A DNA stretch of 41,957 nucleotides, taken from JACJWR01 sp964547485 (GTDB taxonomy: Bacteria > Actinomycetota > Actinomycetes > S36-B12 > UBA10799). Where the stretch lies: NCBI GenBank assembly GCA_964547485.1, contig CAZJNU010000014.1, forward strand, positions 1-41,957. The letters are read 5' to 3'. This document shows positions 32,220 to 40,333 of the stretch, in pieces; position 1 is the first letter of the stretch; each line of letters begins with the position of its first letter. The translations under genes and the position numbers were made by a program. Under the pieces are notes generated by a model. It was not told the DNA's origin. It saw only the letters and a program-made list of their open reading frames with translations, and ran no database searches.

Positions 32220-33017
32220 GTGACCACGTCCGAAACACACGAACTCCTGACTGCAGCGAAGATTGACGCGGTGTTGGACGGTGCGGTGCTGAGGCTGACG
32301 CTGGCCAACCCGGATAACCGCAATGCGCAAACGCCAGCTACCTGGCGGGCGCTGGCCGCCCTCGGCGATGACCTCCCGGAAGAAGCGCGGGTGGTCATCC
32401 TCAGCGGCGCAGGCCCCGCGTTCTCCGCGGGCCTGGACCGTCGGATGTTCGCCGAAGGCATTCCGGGGGAGCCTTCGCTGGCGAGTCTCGCGGACGTCGA
32501 TGACGCCGCCTTCGATGCCCAGATCGCGGTCTACCAGCAGGCATTCAGCTGGTGGCGGCGGCGGCCCGTGGTGACAATCGCCGCTGTCCACGGCCATGCC
32601 GTCGGTGCCGGCTTCCAGCTGGCCCTCGGTTGCGACCTGATGGTGGTTGCCGAGAGTGCGAAGCTGTCGATGAAGGAGGTCCAGTTGGGCCTCGTCCCGG
32701 ATCTGGCCGGTACCTGGCCGCTGGCCCAGGCCGTCGGACAGCGCCGCGCGTTGGAACTCTGCCTCACCGGTCGCCCCCTGTCCGGCCGCGAGGCGGCCGA
32801 TATCGGCCTTGCGCTGGCGTGCGTCGAAGATGAGGCGCTGGCTGCGACCGCTGCGGACCTGGCGGCGGCGATAGTGGCGGCCGCGCCCGGTGCCACCCGG
32901 GAGGTGCTTGAGTTGCTGCGCGGGGTCGCCGACCGCGATCATGCCGACCAGTGCGCCGCCGAGCGTCAGGCCCAGCGCCGGCGCATCCTGGAACTCGCCA
33001 CCCTGCTGAGGGGATAG
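32220..33017 (+). CDS. Enoyl-CoA hydratase/isomerase (crotonase) family protein
   Basis: 265 residues from GTG 32220, with GGAGG 6 nt upstream. Oxyanion-hole segments are present: GAGPAFSAGLDRRMF (~63-77) and VHGHAVGAGFQLALGCDL (~123-140). In rat enoyl-CoA hydratase two Glu residues activate water; by my alignment the first is Gln133 here and the second is Glu153 (MKEVQLGLVPDLAGTWPLA). So hydratase activity may be reduced and another crotonase reaction (isomerase, thioesterase) is possible. The CoA substrate is unknown. The ABC exporter starts 7 nt downstream. Confidence 0.85.
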   Translation: MTTSETHELLTAAKIDAVLDGAVLRLTLANPDNRNAQTPATWRALAALGDDLPEEARVVILSGAGPAFSAGLDRRMFAEGIPGEPSLASLADVDDAAFDAQIAVYQQAFSWWRRRPVVTIAAVHGHAVGAGFQLALGCDLMVVAESAKLSMKEVQLGLVPDLAGTWPLAQAVGQRRALELCLTGRPLSGREAADIGLALACVEDEALAATAADLAAAIVAAAPGATREVLELLRGVADRDHADQCAAERQAQRRRILELATLLRG

Positions 33018-33024
33018 CTCGGCG

Positions 33025-34893
33025 ATGTCGATGCACGGTGGGCCGATGTCCACGCTGCGCTCGTTCAGCCGTGACTCGTCCGTCACCGCCACCAAGATCA
33101 AAGAGGGAACTTTTCGCCGGATCCTGAAGTACGCCCGCCCCTACCGCGCCATCATCTCGGTGTTCCTGGTGATCCTGGTGATCGACGCTGGACTCACCGT
33201 CGCCCAGCCGTTGCTCTTCAGGCGGATCATCGACAAGGGTGTCACTCCCGGGGATTCGTCGGTCGTCACCTGGACCGCCATCGCCGTGGCAGTTGTGGCC
33301 ATCTTCGACGCGGGACTGGGTCTGATCAGTCGCTGGTACTCCGCCCGGATCGGGGAGGGCTTGATCTATGACCTGCGGACCGAAGTCTTCACCCACGTCC
33401 AGACGCAGCCGATCGCGTTCTTCACGCGGGCCCAGACCGGCGCCCTGGTGTCCCGGCTGAACAGTGACGTGATCGGGGCTCAGCAGGCTTTCACATCCAC
33501 TTTGTCCGGGGTGCTGGGCAACGCCATCAGCGTGCTGGTCGTGCTGGGGACGATGCTGGCGCTGGATTGGCGGATCACGGTCGGGGCGTTGGTGCTGCTG
33601 CCGTTGTTCCTGCTGCCGGCCCGCTGGCTGGGTCGACGACTGCAGTCACTGACTCGGGAACAGATGCAACTGAACGCAGACATGAGCACCCAGATGACCG
33701 AGCGGTTCAATGTCGCTGGGGCGTTGCTCGTCAAATTGTTCGGCGACGCCGACCGCGAATCGGGGGCCTTCGCCGGTCGGGCGGTGCGGGTGCGGGATAT
33801 TGGTGTCAAGATCGCGATGGCGAACCGCTACTTCTTCACTGCCCTGACCCTCGTCGCTGCGATCGCGACCGCACTGGTCTACGGCGTAGGTGGCAACGCA
33901 GTCATCAAGGGTGCGATGACGCTTGGCACATTGGTCGCCCTGGCGGGGCTGCTAGGCCAGTTGTACGGGCCGTTGACAGCGTTGAGCAACGTCCGGGTGG
34001 ACGTGATGACGGCGCTGGTGAGCTTCGACCGGGTGTTCGAGGTGCTGGATCTACCGCCGCTGGTGTCCGACGCGCCCGATGCCGCGCCGCTGCCGGCGGG
34101 TCCGCTCGGGGTGGAATTCAGCGACGTCCGGTTCCGTTACCCGAACGCTGACGAAGTATCGCTGGCCTCGCTGGAGTCCATTGCCCGACCTGACAGCCGC
34201 CCCAACGAGGAGATCCTGAAGGGGATCTCCTTCATCGCCGAGCCCGGCGCGCTGGTGGCGCTGGTGGGCCCGAGTGGGGCCGGAAAGACCACCATGACGG
34301 CCTTGATCGCGCGCATGTATGACGCCACCGATGGGGTGGTCAGTGTCGGTGGCAAAGACGTCCGCGAGTTGACCGGCACCTCGCTCCGGTCGGCGGTGGG
34401 CTACGTCACCCAGGAGGCTCACCTGTTCCACGAAACGATCAGGGAGAACCTGCTCTACGCGCGCGACGACGCGACCGAGGAGCAGATCTGGCGAGCCTGC
34501 GCCGATGCGCAGATCGACGGGCTGGTGCGCAGCCTGCCCGACGGGTTGGACACCGTTGTCGGCGATCGCGGCCACCGGTTGTCCGGTGGCGAGAAACAGC
34601 GGATCGCGCTCGCTCGGCTGCTGCTGAAGGAACCGCGGGTAGTCGTGCTCGACGAGGCGACCGCGCACCTCGACAGCGAGAGTGAGGCGGCCGTGCAACG
34701 CGCCCTCGATACCGCCCTGACCGGCCGAACCTCGCTCGTGATCGCCCACCGCCTGTCGACCATCCGTAATGCCGATCAGATCCTGGTGCTCGACGATGGC
34801 CGGATCGTGCAGCGAGGTCGGCATACCGAGCTGCTTGCCGCCGGCGGTCTCTACGCGGATCTGTACCGCACCCAGTTTGCCGACCAGGACTGA
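33025..34893 (+). CDS. ABC exporter, fused transmembrane and ATPase domains
   Basis: 622 residues, half-transporter working as a dimer. Six helices lie within ~35-330 (IISVFLVILVIDAGLTVAQPLLF; TWTAIAVAVVAIFDAGLGLI; NAISVLVVLGTMLALDW; LTLVAAIATALVYGV). The ATPase domain has Walker A GPSGAGKTT (~412), Q-loop VTQEAHLFHETIREN, signature RLSGGEKQRIALARLLLKE, Walker B VVVLDEATAHLD and switch His in LVIAHRLSTI. The ATPase domain holds an insertion of about 20 residues (ADEVSLASLESIARPDSRP) between FRYP and ILKGISF. Start: ATG 33025, with in-frame alternatives at 33031 and 33046. Substrate unknown (lipid- or drug-export type). Confidence 0.93.
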   Translation: MSMHGGPMSTLRSFSRDSSVTATKIKEGTFRRILKYARPYRAIISVFLVILVIDAGLTVAQPLLFRRIIDKGVTPGDSSVVTWTAIAVAVVAIFDAGLGLISRWYSARIGEGLIYDLRTEVFTHVQTQPIAFFTRAQTGALVSRLNSDVIGAQQAFTSTLSGVLGNAISVLVVLGTMLALDWRITVGALVLLPLFLLPARWLGRRLQSLTREQMQLNADMSTQMTERFNVAGALLVKLFGDADRESGAFAGRAVRVRDIGVKIAMANRYFFTALTLVAAIATALVYGVGGNAVIKGAMTLGTLVALAGLLGQLYGPLTALSNVRVDVMTALVSFDRVFEVLDLPPLVSDAPDAAPLPAGPLGVEFSDVRFRYPNADEVSLASLESIARPDSRPNEEILKGISFIAEPGALVALVGPSGAGKTTMTALIARMYDATDGVVSVGGKDVRELTGTSLRSAVGYVTQEAHLFHETIRENLLYARDDATEEQIWRACADAQIDGLVRSLPDGLDTVVGDRGHRLSGGEKQRIALARLLLKEPRVVVLDEATAHLDSESEAAVQRALDTALTGRTSLVIAHRLSTIRNADQILVLDDGRIVQRGRHTELLAAGGLYADLYRTQFADQD

Positions 34894-34897
34894 CGTC

Positions 34898-34929
34898 GCC
34901 GCCAGCCGGCTCGAGGGCGACCTGGCGGC
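34898..34929. terminator. Bidirectional hairpin between convergent exporter and SDR genes
   Basis: GCCGCCAG (34898-34905) and CTGGCGGC (34922-34929) form a perfect 8-bp stem with a 16-nt loop in the 56-bp convergent gap. An alternative stem pairs GTCGCC (34895-34900) with GGCGAC (34916-34921). There is no T-run. A direct repeat GGCTCGAG (34908-34915, 34940-34947) overlaps it. Confidence 0.5.
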
Positions 34930-34949
34930 AGGTCTGTCAGGCTCGAGAG

Positions 34950-35744
34950 TTATCGGGTGCGGCGCAGGCCGCCGTCGACCGCGAGCACGTCGCCGGTGAT
35001 GTAGGAGGCGGCTGGCGACAGCAGGAACGCGGCGGCTTTCGCGACCTCGTCCGGCCGACCGTACCGACCGAGCGGGATATCCGCTTCGCGCCGTCGTCGG
35101 ACGGCCTCCGGCGACCCGTCCTGGGCATCCATCGCGAACCTGGTGTCCGTGTCTATCCGCCCCGCTGCCAGGCCGTTCACTCTCACCCCTCGACGGCCGA
35201 GTTCCTGGGCCAGTGTCGCGATCAGCATCGCCAGGCCGGGCTGCAATCCTGAGTTGACGGCCATCCCCTCCTGCGGCGCGGCGGCGGCCGCGTTCAATTG
35301 GAACAGTACCGCCGAATCCTGCCGGTCCTCCCTGGTCGGCAGGGCCGTGCCGATTGCGTGCAGGAACCTCAACGGGGCGAGGAAGGATCCCTCGAAACCG
35401 TCCCGCCAGGTATCGGCGGCGGTGCCCATCACGGTGGCCGCCGAAATGGAGCCGGTGAGGCCGGTGGCGAGCAGGGCGCCGTCCACCTGGCCGAACTTTG
35501 CCAGCGTTGACGCCACCACCCGGCTGGGCAGGTCCTTCTCGGCGAAATCCCCCGTCAGCACGAGTGCGTGCCGCGATCCGCCGCACTGTTCCTGGGCCGA
35601 GGCCAACGTGGTTGGATCGCGGGCGACCAACACGACGCGGGCTCCTTCGTCGACGAGTTGCCGCGCCACGGCCAGGCCAATACCCCGGCTGCCCCCGGTG
35701 ACGACGACTACTCGTCCAGCCAACCCCAAGTCCACGACTCGCAT
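34950..35744 (-). CDS. SDR-fold protein lacking the usual catalytic Tyr and Lys
   Basis: 264 residues. The Rossmann motif is intact (VVTGGSRGIGLA, Thr16-Gly17 to Gly23), as is the C-terminal signature GRYGRPDEVAKAAAFLLSPAASYITGDVLAVDGG in outline (~227-259), so it looks like a FabG-type short-chain dehydrogenase. But the NNAG motif is LATG (92-95), the catalytic Ser position is Asn151, and YxxxK reads Asn164-x3-Gln168 (MAVNSGLQPG). It may bind NAD(P)(H) without ordinary redox catalysis, or have another chemistry. ATG 35744. It lies 76 bp downstream of the SURF1 gene on the same strand. Confidence 0.85.
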   Translation of the reverse strand: MRVVDLGLAGRVVVVTGGSRGIGLAVARQLVDEGARVVLVARDPTTLASAQEQCGGSRHALVLTGDFAEKDLPSRVVASTLAKFGQVDGALLATGLTGSISAATVMGTAADTWRDGFEGSFLAPLRFLHAIGTALPTREDRQDSAVLFQLNAAAAAPQEGMAVNSGLQPGLAMLIATLAQELGRRGVRVNGLAAGRIDTDTRFAMDAQDGSPEAVRRRREADIPLGRYGRPDEVAKAAAFLLSPAASYITGDVLAVDGGLRRTR

Positions 35745-35820
35745 CCTGCCGCGATCCGGCGATTAATGCTGCCCGGGTGGCCGAGATGGCCCAGCTGGCT
35801 CCGGATCGGATCGCGCAAGA

Positions 35821-36594
35821 TCAGCCGACTTCGCTGCTGACCGCGGGCGAGGCCGCGGCTGCCTCGGCAGCTGCCTCGGCCCGTTCAGCCTGCAACTCGC
35901 GCCGAGCCAGAATCACCCAGCCGACCGGCAGCAGGGCTGCGAAGAAGAGCCATTGCCAGGAATAGGCCAGGTGTGGTCCTAAGCCGAGTTCCGGCACCGG
36001 CAGGGTCCGCAGCGCGGCCGAGTCGGGCGGTGACATAGATGCTGCCACCAGATAGCCCGGGAAGTGCGGGAGGTTCCCCGAGAGCGCGGCGGTGTCGAGG
36101 CTGGAGACCTGGCCGGCAGGCAGACCCTCGGTGGCTGCCGGGGGTTGACTGGGCTGCAGTCGACCCAGCACGGTGACCGAACCCGTCGGTGCCGGCGGTA
36201 TGGGCGGGTTCGCCAGGGCATCCCCGGTGGTTGCCAGCCAGCCTCGCAGCACTTGCAGCACCGAACCGTCAGCGGTGGTCAACGGGTTGACGACCCAGAA
36301 GCCCGATCGGCCGTCCATCGGTCGCCGCCGGACCAGGATCGCGTCCTGGCCAAATGTGCCCGTGACCGAGACCGGTCGCCAGGCAGATGACGGGTCAAAA
36401 GGTGTCTGCACGGAGGCCACGCTGGTCAGCGGGACGGGTGGTGCCTGTGAGTTGGTGCGGATCCTGCCATCTTCGGCACTCCGGTTGACGTGCCGGTTGT
36501 ACTGCCAGTCGGCCGCCAGCAGGCACAGCACCACACCGACCGGGACCAGTAACGTGAAGATGATCCACTTGGGTCGTCTCAACAACGAGAGCAC
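35821..36594 (-). CDS. SURF1-family cytochrome oxidase assembly protein
   Basis: SURF1 helps insert heme a into subunit I of aa3 cytochrome oxidase. The 257 residues have the usual plan: an N-terminal transmembrane helix (IIFTLLVPVGVVLCLLAADWQYNRH, ~11-35) ending in the conserved WQ, a periplasmic domain (~36-205) with WRPVSVTGTF and ILVRRRPMDGRSGFWVVNPL, and a C-terminal helix (HLAYSWQWLFFAALLPVGWVIL, ~208-229). The tail is Ala/Glu-rich. Start is GTG 36594. CtaA and CtaB, encoded 16-18 kb away in this window, supply its heme. Confidence 0.92.
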   Translation of the reverse strand: MLSLLRRPKWIIFTLLVPVGVVLCLLAADWQYNRHVNRSAEDGRIRTNSQAPPVPLTSVASVQTPFDPSSAWRPVSVTGTFGQDAILVRRRPMDGRSGFWVVNPLTTADGSVLQVLRGWLATTGDALANPPIPPAPTGSVTVLGRLQPSQPPAATEGLPAGQVSSLDTAALSGNLPHFPGYLVAASMSPPDSAALRTLPVPELGLGPHLAYSWQWLFFAALLPVGWVILARRELQAERAEAAAEAAAASPAVSSEVG

Positions 36595-36651
36595 GTGTCA
36601 GAGGGTACGCGGTCGCAGCCGCCATTCCGCCAGCCACCGCCCGCGAGCCGG

Positions 36652-36873
36652 TTAGTCGAGCGGGGAGTCTTCCAGCCGGAAGCCCACCTTCATCGTCACC
36701 TGGAAGTGGTGGACAGCGTCCTCGCGCACGTGACCGCGGATATCGGTGACCTCGAACCAGTCCAGGTGCCGGACCGTTTTGGCCGCTCGCTGGAGTCCGT
36801 TCCGGATTGCGGCATCCACACTGTCGGGGGAGGTGCCAACGATCTCGGTGAGGCTGTAGGTGCGGTTTGCCAT
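36652..36873 (-). CDS. Dodecin family flavin-binding protein
   Basis: 73 residues from ATG 36873, with AAGGAG upstream. It matches actinobacterial dodecins along its whole length: TYSLTEIVGTSPDSVDAAIRNGLQRAAKTVRHLDWFEVTDIRG in outline, then VHHFQVTMKVGFRLED. The Trp in LDWFEV stacks against the flavin in known dodecins, which form hollow 12-mers that store FMN, FAD or riboflavin (or CoA in mycobacterial types). It lies 57 bp upstream of SURF1 on the same strand. Confidence 0.93.
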   Translation of the reverse strand: MANRTYSLTEIVGTSPDSVDAAIRNGLQRAAKTVRHLDWFEVTDIRGHVREDAVHHFQVTMKVGFRLEDSPLD

Positions 36874-36940
36874 CGGAACTCCTTGTGGCTGGGCGGGGGG
36901 TTGATTCGCAGGCCGGGTGGTGGAGTCTCCGGCCTGGCCA

Positions 36941-36946
36941 TACCGT
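36941..36946 (+). promoter_or_regulatory. Candidate -10 of a leaderless promoter for the DUF3099 gene
   Basis: TACCGT ends 6 nt before the ATG at 36953 and no Shine-Dalgarno sequence intervenes. The -35 region has no good match. Confidence 0.4.
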
Positions 36947-36952
36947 AGTGCT

Positions 36953-37321
36953 ATGGCCGCCCGGAATCACGTGTACCGCATCACCTCGGCGCAGACCGGC
37001 CTGACGATTGAGCAGGCCGCCAGGACCCGGCGCTACCTGATCTCGATGGCGATCCGGACGGTCTGCTTCCTAGGTGCTGTCGTCACCGACGGTTGGTTGC
37101 GGTGGGTGCTGGTGCTGGGGGCAGTCGTGCTGCCCTACCTGGCCGTGGTGGTGGCCAACGGTGGCCGGGAGCGCACCAAGGACACCTTGCCGACGGTGTT
37201 CGTCCGGCAGGAGCAGGTCGCCCTGCCTTCGCAGGCCGTCCAGCGCACCGAGGCCGCCGAAGATTCGCGGCCAACCGGCGGCACGGATGGTTCCCCCAGA
37301 GCTGGAACCGGGCCGGTTTGA
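36953..37321 (+). CDS. DUF3099-family membrane protein
   Basis: 122 residues. The N-terminal YRITSAQTGLTIEQAARTRRYLISMAIRTVCFLGAVV is the family signature, giving helix 1 (~32-48); helix 2 is WLRWVLVLGAVVLPYLAVVVANGG (~51-74). The C-terminal ~50 residues are polar and disordered-looking. The family is actinobacterial and of unknown function; it often lies near SURF1 and fatty-acid genes, as here. It diverges from dodecin and ends 3 bp from the convergent tldE, so the two genes share a termination region. Confidence 0.85.
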   Translation: MAARNHVYRITSAQTGLTIEQAARTRRYLISMAIRTVCFLGAVVTDGWLRWVLVLGAVVLPYLAVVVANGGRERTKDTLPTVFVRQEQVALPSQAVQRTEAAEDSRPTGGTDGSPRAGTGPV

Positions 37322-37324
37322 GCG

Positions 37325-38719
37325 CTAGACCGCTGGTGAAACGGTCGACAATCCGAACTGGTCGACAACTAACGGTGGCATCTGCGCTCGGGTGAAGTAG
37401 TCGCCCCATTCCCTGGGCAGGCAGGGGACGCTGACCCCGGCGTCGGAGACCCGTGCCAACAACGACAGTGGTGAGTCGTTGAAGCGGAAGTTGCCGGTGG
37501 CGCCGGCGACCCGACCGTTCCGCACGAGGTAACAACCGTCGCGGGTGAGGCCGGTCAACTGCATCGTCTGCAGGTCGACGTCGCGCAAATACCAGAGGCT
37601 GGTGATCAGCAGCGCGTGGTCGGTGCGCGAGACGAGGGCCTCGAGGTCCCCACGTCCGTCCGCGTCGGACAGGCTGAGTTGGTCGGCTGCCGGGCGAACC
37701 GGCAGATCGTACTGCGAGGCCAACGCGCGGGTGCTGATCAGGTTCTCAAGCACGCCGTCGCGAATCCAGTCGACCGCCCCGATCTCGGCTCCTGTGTCGA
37801 AGACGCTGGCGTGCGGTGAGCTCCACGGCGTCCAGAGCCGATCGGCCGCAGGTGCGTGCGGGTCGTGCGGGTCACTGGAAAGGGTCAGCCGGCGCGCTGT
37901 GAGGCGGGTCCCGAGCGCGGTGCCGGCGGGTCCCTCGCCTCGCAGCGCGCTGACCCCCTCGGCAGCATCGCGGGCAGTCAGTTGCCACCAAAGAACCACC
38001 ATCAGGTCGGCGACCGCAGCTGGGGTGAGGATGACGGGCATTGGCTCCGGCGGGACCGTCACCTGGTGTTGTTGCCACTCGAGGCCGGTCTGGACCCGCG
38101 CCACGGCCGTTGCTGGGTCGATGGCGGCGAGCTGTCGGGCAGACTCGCCATGCCACGCTGATCGCGTCCGGCCCCGGGATTTGGCCGAGACCTCCAACCG
38201 CGCCTCGGATTCGGTGGTCCGCCAGCGAAGTCCGGTGCTGGTGCCTACCCAGGTGCTGGTCCGGGTCTCCTCCGCGTACCCGTAGTACTCGATAGCTGGT
38301 TCCCTGAAGGCCGCCCTGAGCGTGGTGATCAGGCCGGACAGGTCGGCAGCGGGGAGGGTGGGATCGCCGGTAACGTCTGCCGTGTCCCGGTCCCAGCCGG
38401 GGTCCGCCTCGCCGGTCAACAGGTCGGCGGCGTCGGCTGCGGCAGGCGAGACCTTGGCCACAGCCTGGGCTTCGGCCAGCAGCCCAACTGCCTCGCCGAC
38501 CGGACCGCTGCGGGTCGCGGTGGCAACCCCGCCGGTCACCGGTACGAACGCGGTGACGGTGATGTCTGTGGCCTCGCACGCTCCGTTGGTTGTGACGGCC
38601 GAATTGGCCCACCTGAGATTTGTCGTCGACTCCTGCTGCAGCGCGACGACCGCCGCCGTCCGGCCGCTCGGGTCGGTGGCTTGGGCCAGCACGGATTCGA
38701 TCACCTCCGCGGGCCTCAT
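37325..38719 (-). CDS. tldE: TldE/PmbA-like metalloprotease partner protein
   Basis: 464 residues from ATG 38719 (MRPAEVIESVLAQA), overlapping the tldD stop by ATGA. The fold is that of the TldD/PmbA superfamily (N-terminal ~20-220; C-terminal with VLENLISTRALASQYDLP and LTRDGCYLVRNGRVAGATGNFRFNDSP in outline), but there is no HExxxH zinc motif, as expected for the non-catalytic TldE subunit. TldD/TldE forms a heterodimer that degrades unfolded peptides or matures modified peptides and antitoxins. No RiPP precursor was seen next to it. Confidence 0.88.
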   Translation of the reverse strand: MRPAEVIESVLAQATDPSGRTAAVVALQQESTTNLRWANSAVTTNGACEATDITVTAFVPVTGGVATATRSGPVGEAVGLLAEAQAVAKVSPAAADAADLLTGEADPGWDRDTADVTGDPTLPAADLSGLITTLRAAFREPAIEYYGYAEETRTSTWVGTSTGLRWRTTESEARLEVSAKSRGRTRSAWHGESARQLAAIDPATAVARVQTGLEWQQHQVTVPPEPMPVILTPAAVADLMVVLWWQLTARDAAEGVSALRGEGPAGTALGTRLTARRLTLSSDPHDPHAPAADRLWTPWSSPHASVFDTGAEIGAVDWIRDGVLENLISTRALASQYDLPVRPAADQLSLSDADGRGDLEALVSRTDHALLITSLWYLRDVDLQTMQLTGLTRDGCYLVRNGRVAGATGNFRFNDSPLSLLARVSDAGVSVPCLPREWGDYFTRAQMPPLVVDQFGLSTVSPAV

Positions 38720-40221
38720 CCGCTGGCTCCGGTGGCGAGCACGTTGACTCCCTCGAAGACAGCGGCCGGGCAACCATGTGACACCGCTGCCACCTGGCCC
38801 GGCTGCCCTTTCCCGCAGTTCAGCGCGCCGCCGAGCTGGTAGCTGTCCGGGCCGCCGAGGGCCACCAGCGACCGCCAGAATTCCGGCGTCGTGCTCTGAT
38901 AGGCGATTCCCTTCACCTGGCCCACCAGTTGGCCGGCTCGAATCCGCAGGAATCGTTGGGCAGTGAACTGGAAGTTGTAGCGGGCCATGTCGATCGACCA
39001 GCTCTTATCCCCGACCACCAACAGGCCGTCGGCGATACCGGCGACCAGTGAGTCCAAGTCGCTGTCCCCGGAGCCAGCGGCCAACGACACATTTGGCATC
39101 CGCTGCAGCGGGACGTGGCCGGCGGAGTCGGCGTAGGCACAGCCGTTGGACCGGTCCAGCCCTAGCGCCGAGGCGCCAGCACGATCAAGTTGATAGCCGA
39201 CCAGCACGCCGTCCCGGACGATATCCCAGCGCTGCGCCGCAACTCCCTCGTCGTCCCAACCGACCGTCGCCAGACCTCCCGCGGTGGTTCGGTCGCCAGT
39301 GACCTTCATCAGCTCGGAGCCGTACTGGAACGACCCCAGGCCCGCAGGTACTGCGAACGATGTGCCCGCGTAGTTGGCCTCCAACCCGATGGCGCGGTCG
39401 TACTCGGTGGCGTGCCCGACGCTTTCGTGGATGGTCAGCCAGAGATTCGTGGGATCGATCACCAGGTCGTAGCGCCCGGGTTCCAGCTCCGGTGCCGAGA
39501 CCCGCTCGGCCAGCAGTTCCGGAAGTTGTGCCAGCTCCGCCTGCCAGCACGGGGCGAGCGCGTATTCCCAGCCACGTGCGGCCGGCGGACCGGTCGTCGT
39601 CATGTCCTCAAAGCCGCCGGCGGACAGGGCGATTGCGGTCACGCTGGGATGGCAGCGCACCCGCTGCTGCACCACCCGGGTGCCGTCGGAGTTCGCGTAT
39701 AGCAGCTGTTCCTTCACGCCCGTGAACGACGTGTCGACATGGGCGACGACTTCGCTGGCGAGCAGCCGGGCTGCCCAGCCTCCGAGGGTCTCGAACACCT
39801 CGGTGAGGTCCACCGTCGTCGGATCCAGCTCATACGGGGAGCACCAACTCCCTCGGTAGCTGGGTTCCGCCGCCAACGTGACGGGGTGCGCCCCCATCGT
39901 CACAATGCGGGCGAGTTCGACCGCCCTGGAGGTCGCCCTCCGGACGGCGCCAAGACTGAGATCGGTGGTTGCCGCGAATCCCCAACTACCCGCCACCAGC
40001 ACCCGGATCCCCACGCCAAGAGTCCGGTTGACAGCCGCGCTCTGCAACTGCAAGTCGTGCAGCACCACATCGTTGCTCGTGCTGGCCATCACTCGCACAT
40101 CCACGAATTCAGCCCCAGCCGCTGACGCCTGCTGAAAGGCGGCGTCGACCGTCGGATCGAGTTCCAGGGTGAGGGCGAGGAAGGCGGGGTCCACTCCGCG
40201 AGTAGTTGCATTCGCGTTCAC
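38716..40221 (-). CDS. tldD: TldD zinc metalloprotease
   Basis: 501 residues from GTG 40221. Zinc-binding motif His265-Glu266-x3-His270 (TIHESVGHATEYD) and Cys469 (GALNCGKGQPGQ), which fits the third ligand. Other family marks are VRCHPSVTAIALSAGGFEDM (~188-207), PGLGSFQYGSELMKVTGD-like segment (~293-310) and GVLVGYQLDR. It is the catalytic half of the TldD/TldE protease. A -10-like TAGGGT lies 6 nt before the start codon. Confidence 0.93.
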   Translation of the reverse strand: MNANATTRGVDPAFLALTLELDPTVDAAFQQASAAGAEFVDVRVMASTSNDVVLHDLQLQSAAVNRTLGVGIRVLVAGSWGFAATTDLSLGAVRRATSRAVELARIVTMGAHPVTLAAEPSYRGSWCSPYELDPTTVDLTEVFETLGGWAARLLASEVVAHVDTSFTGVKEQLLYANSDGTRVVQQRVRCHPSVTAIALSAGGFEDMTTTGPPAARGWEYALAPCWQAELAQLPELLAERVSAPELEPGRYDLVIDPTNLWLTIHESVGHATEYDRAIGLEANYAGTSFAVPAGLGSFQYGSELMKVTGDRTTAGGLATVGWDDEGVAAQRWDIVRDGVLVGYQLDRAGASALGLDRSNGCAYADSAGHVPLQRMPNVSLAAGSGDSDLDSLVAGIADGLLVVGDKSWSIDMARYNFQFTAQRFLRIRAGQLVGQVKGIAYQSTTPEFWRSLVALGGPDSYQLGGALNCGKGQPGQVAAVSHGCPAAVFEGVNVLATGASG

Positions 40222-40227
40222 GTGCAG

Positions 40228-40233
40228 ACCCTA
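40228..40233 (-). promoter_or_regulatory. Candidate -10 of a leaderless tldD promoter
   Basis: On the minus strand TAGGGT ends exactly 6 nt before the GTG at 40221. No ribosome binding site is present. The hexamer keeps the important T, A and final T of the -10 consensus. Confidence 0.35.
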
Positions 40234-40333
40234 CGCCTGCGCCCAACTGCTGCCCCTGCGGCCGGTCGGACAGCACAGTGACGGCCTGAGGTCAGGCTCC
40301 TCATTGGCATCAGCGCCGACGGCGCGCAAGGAT

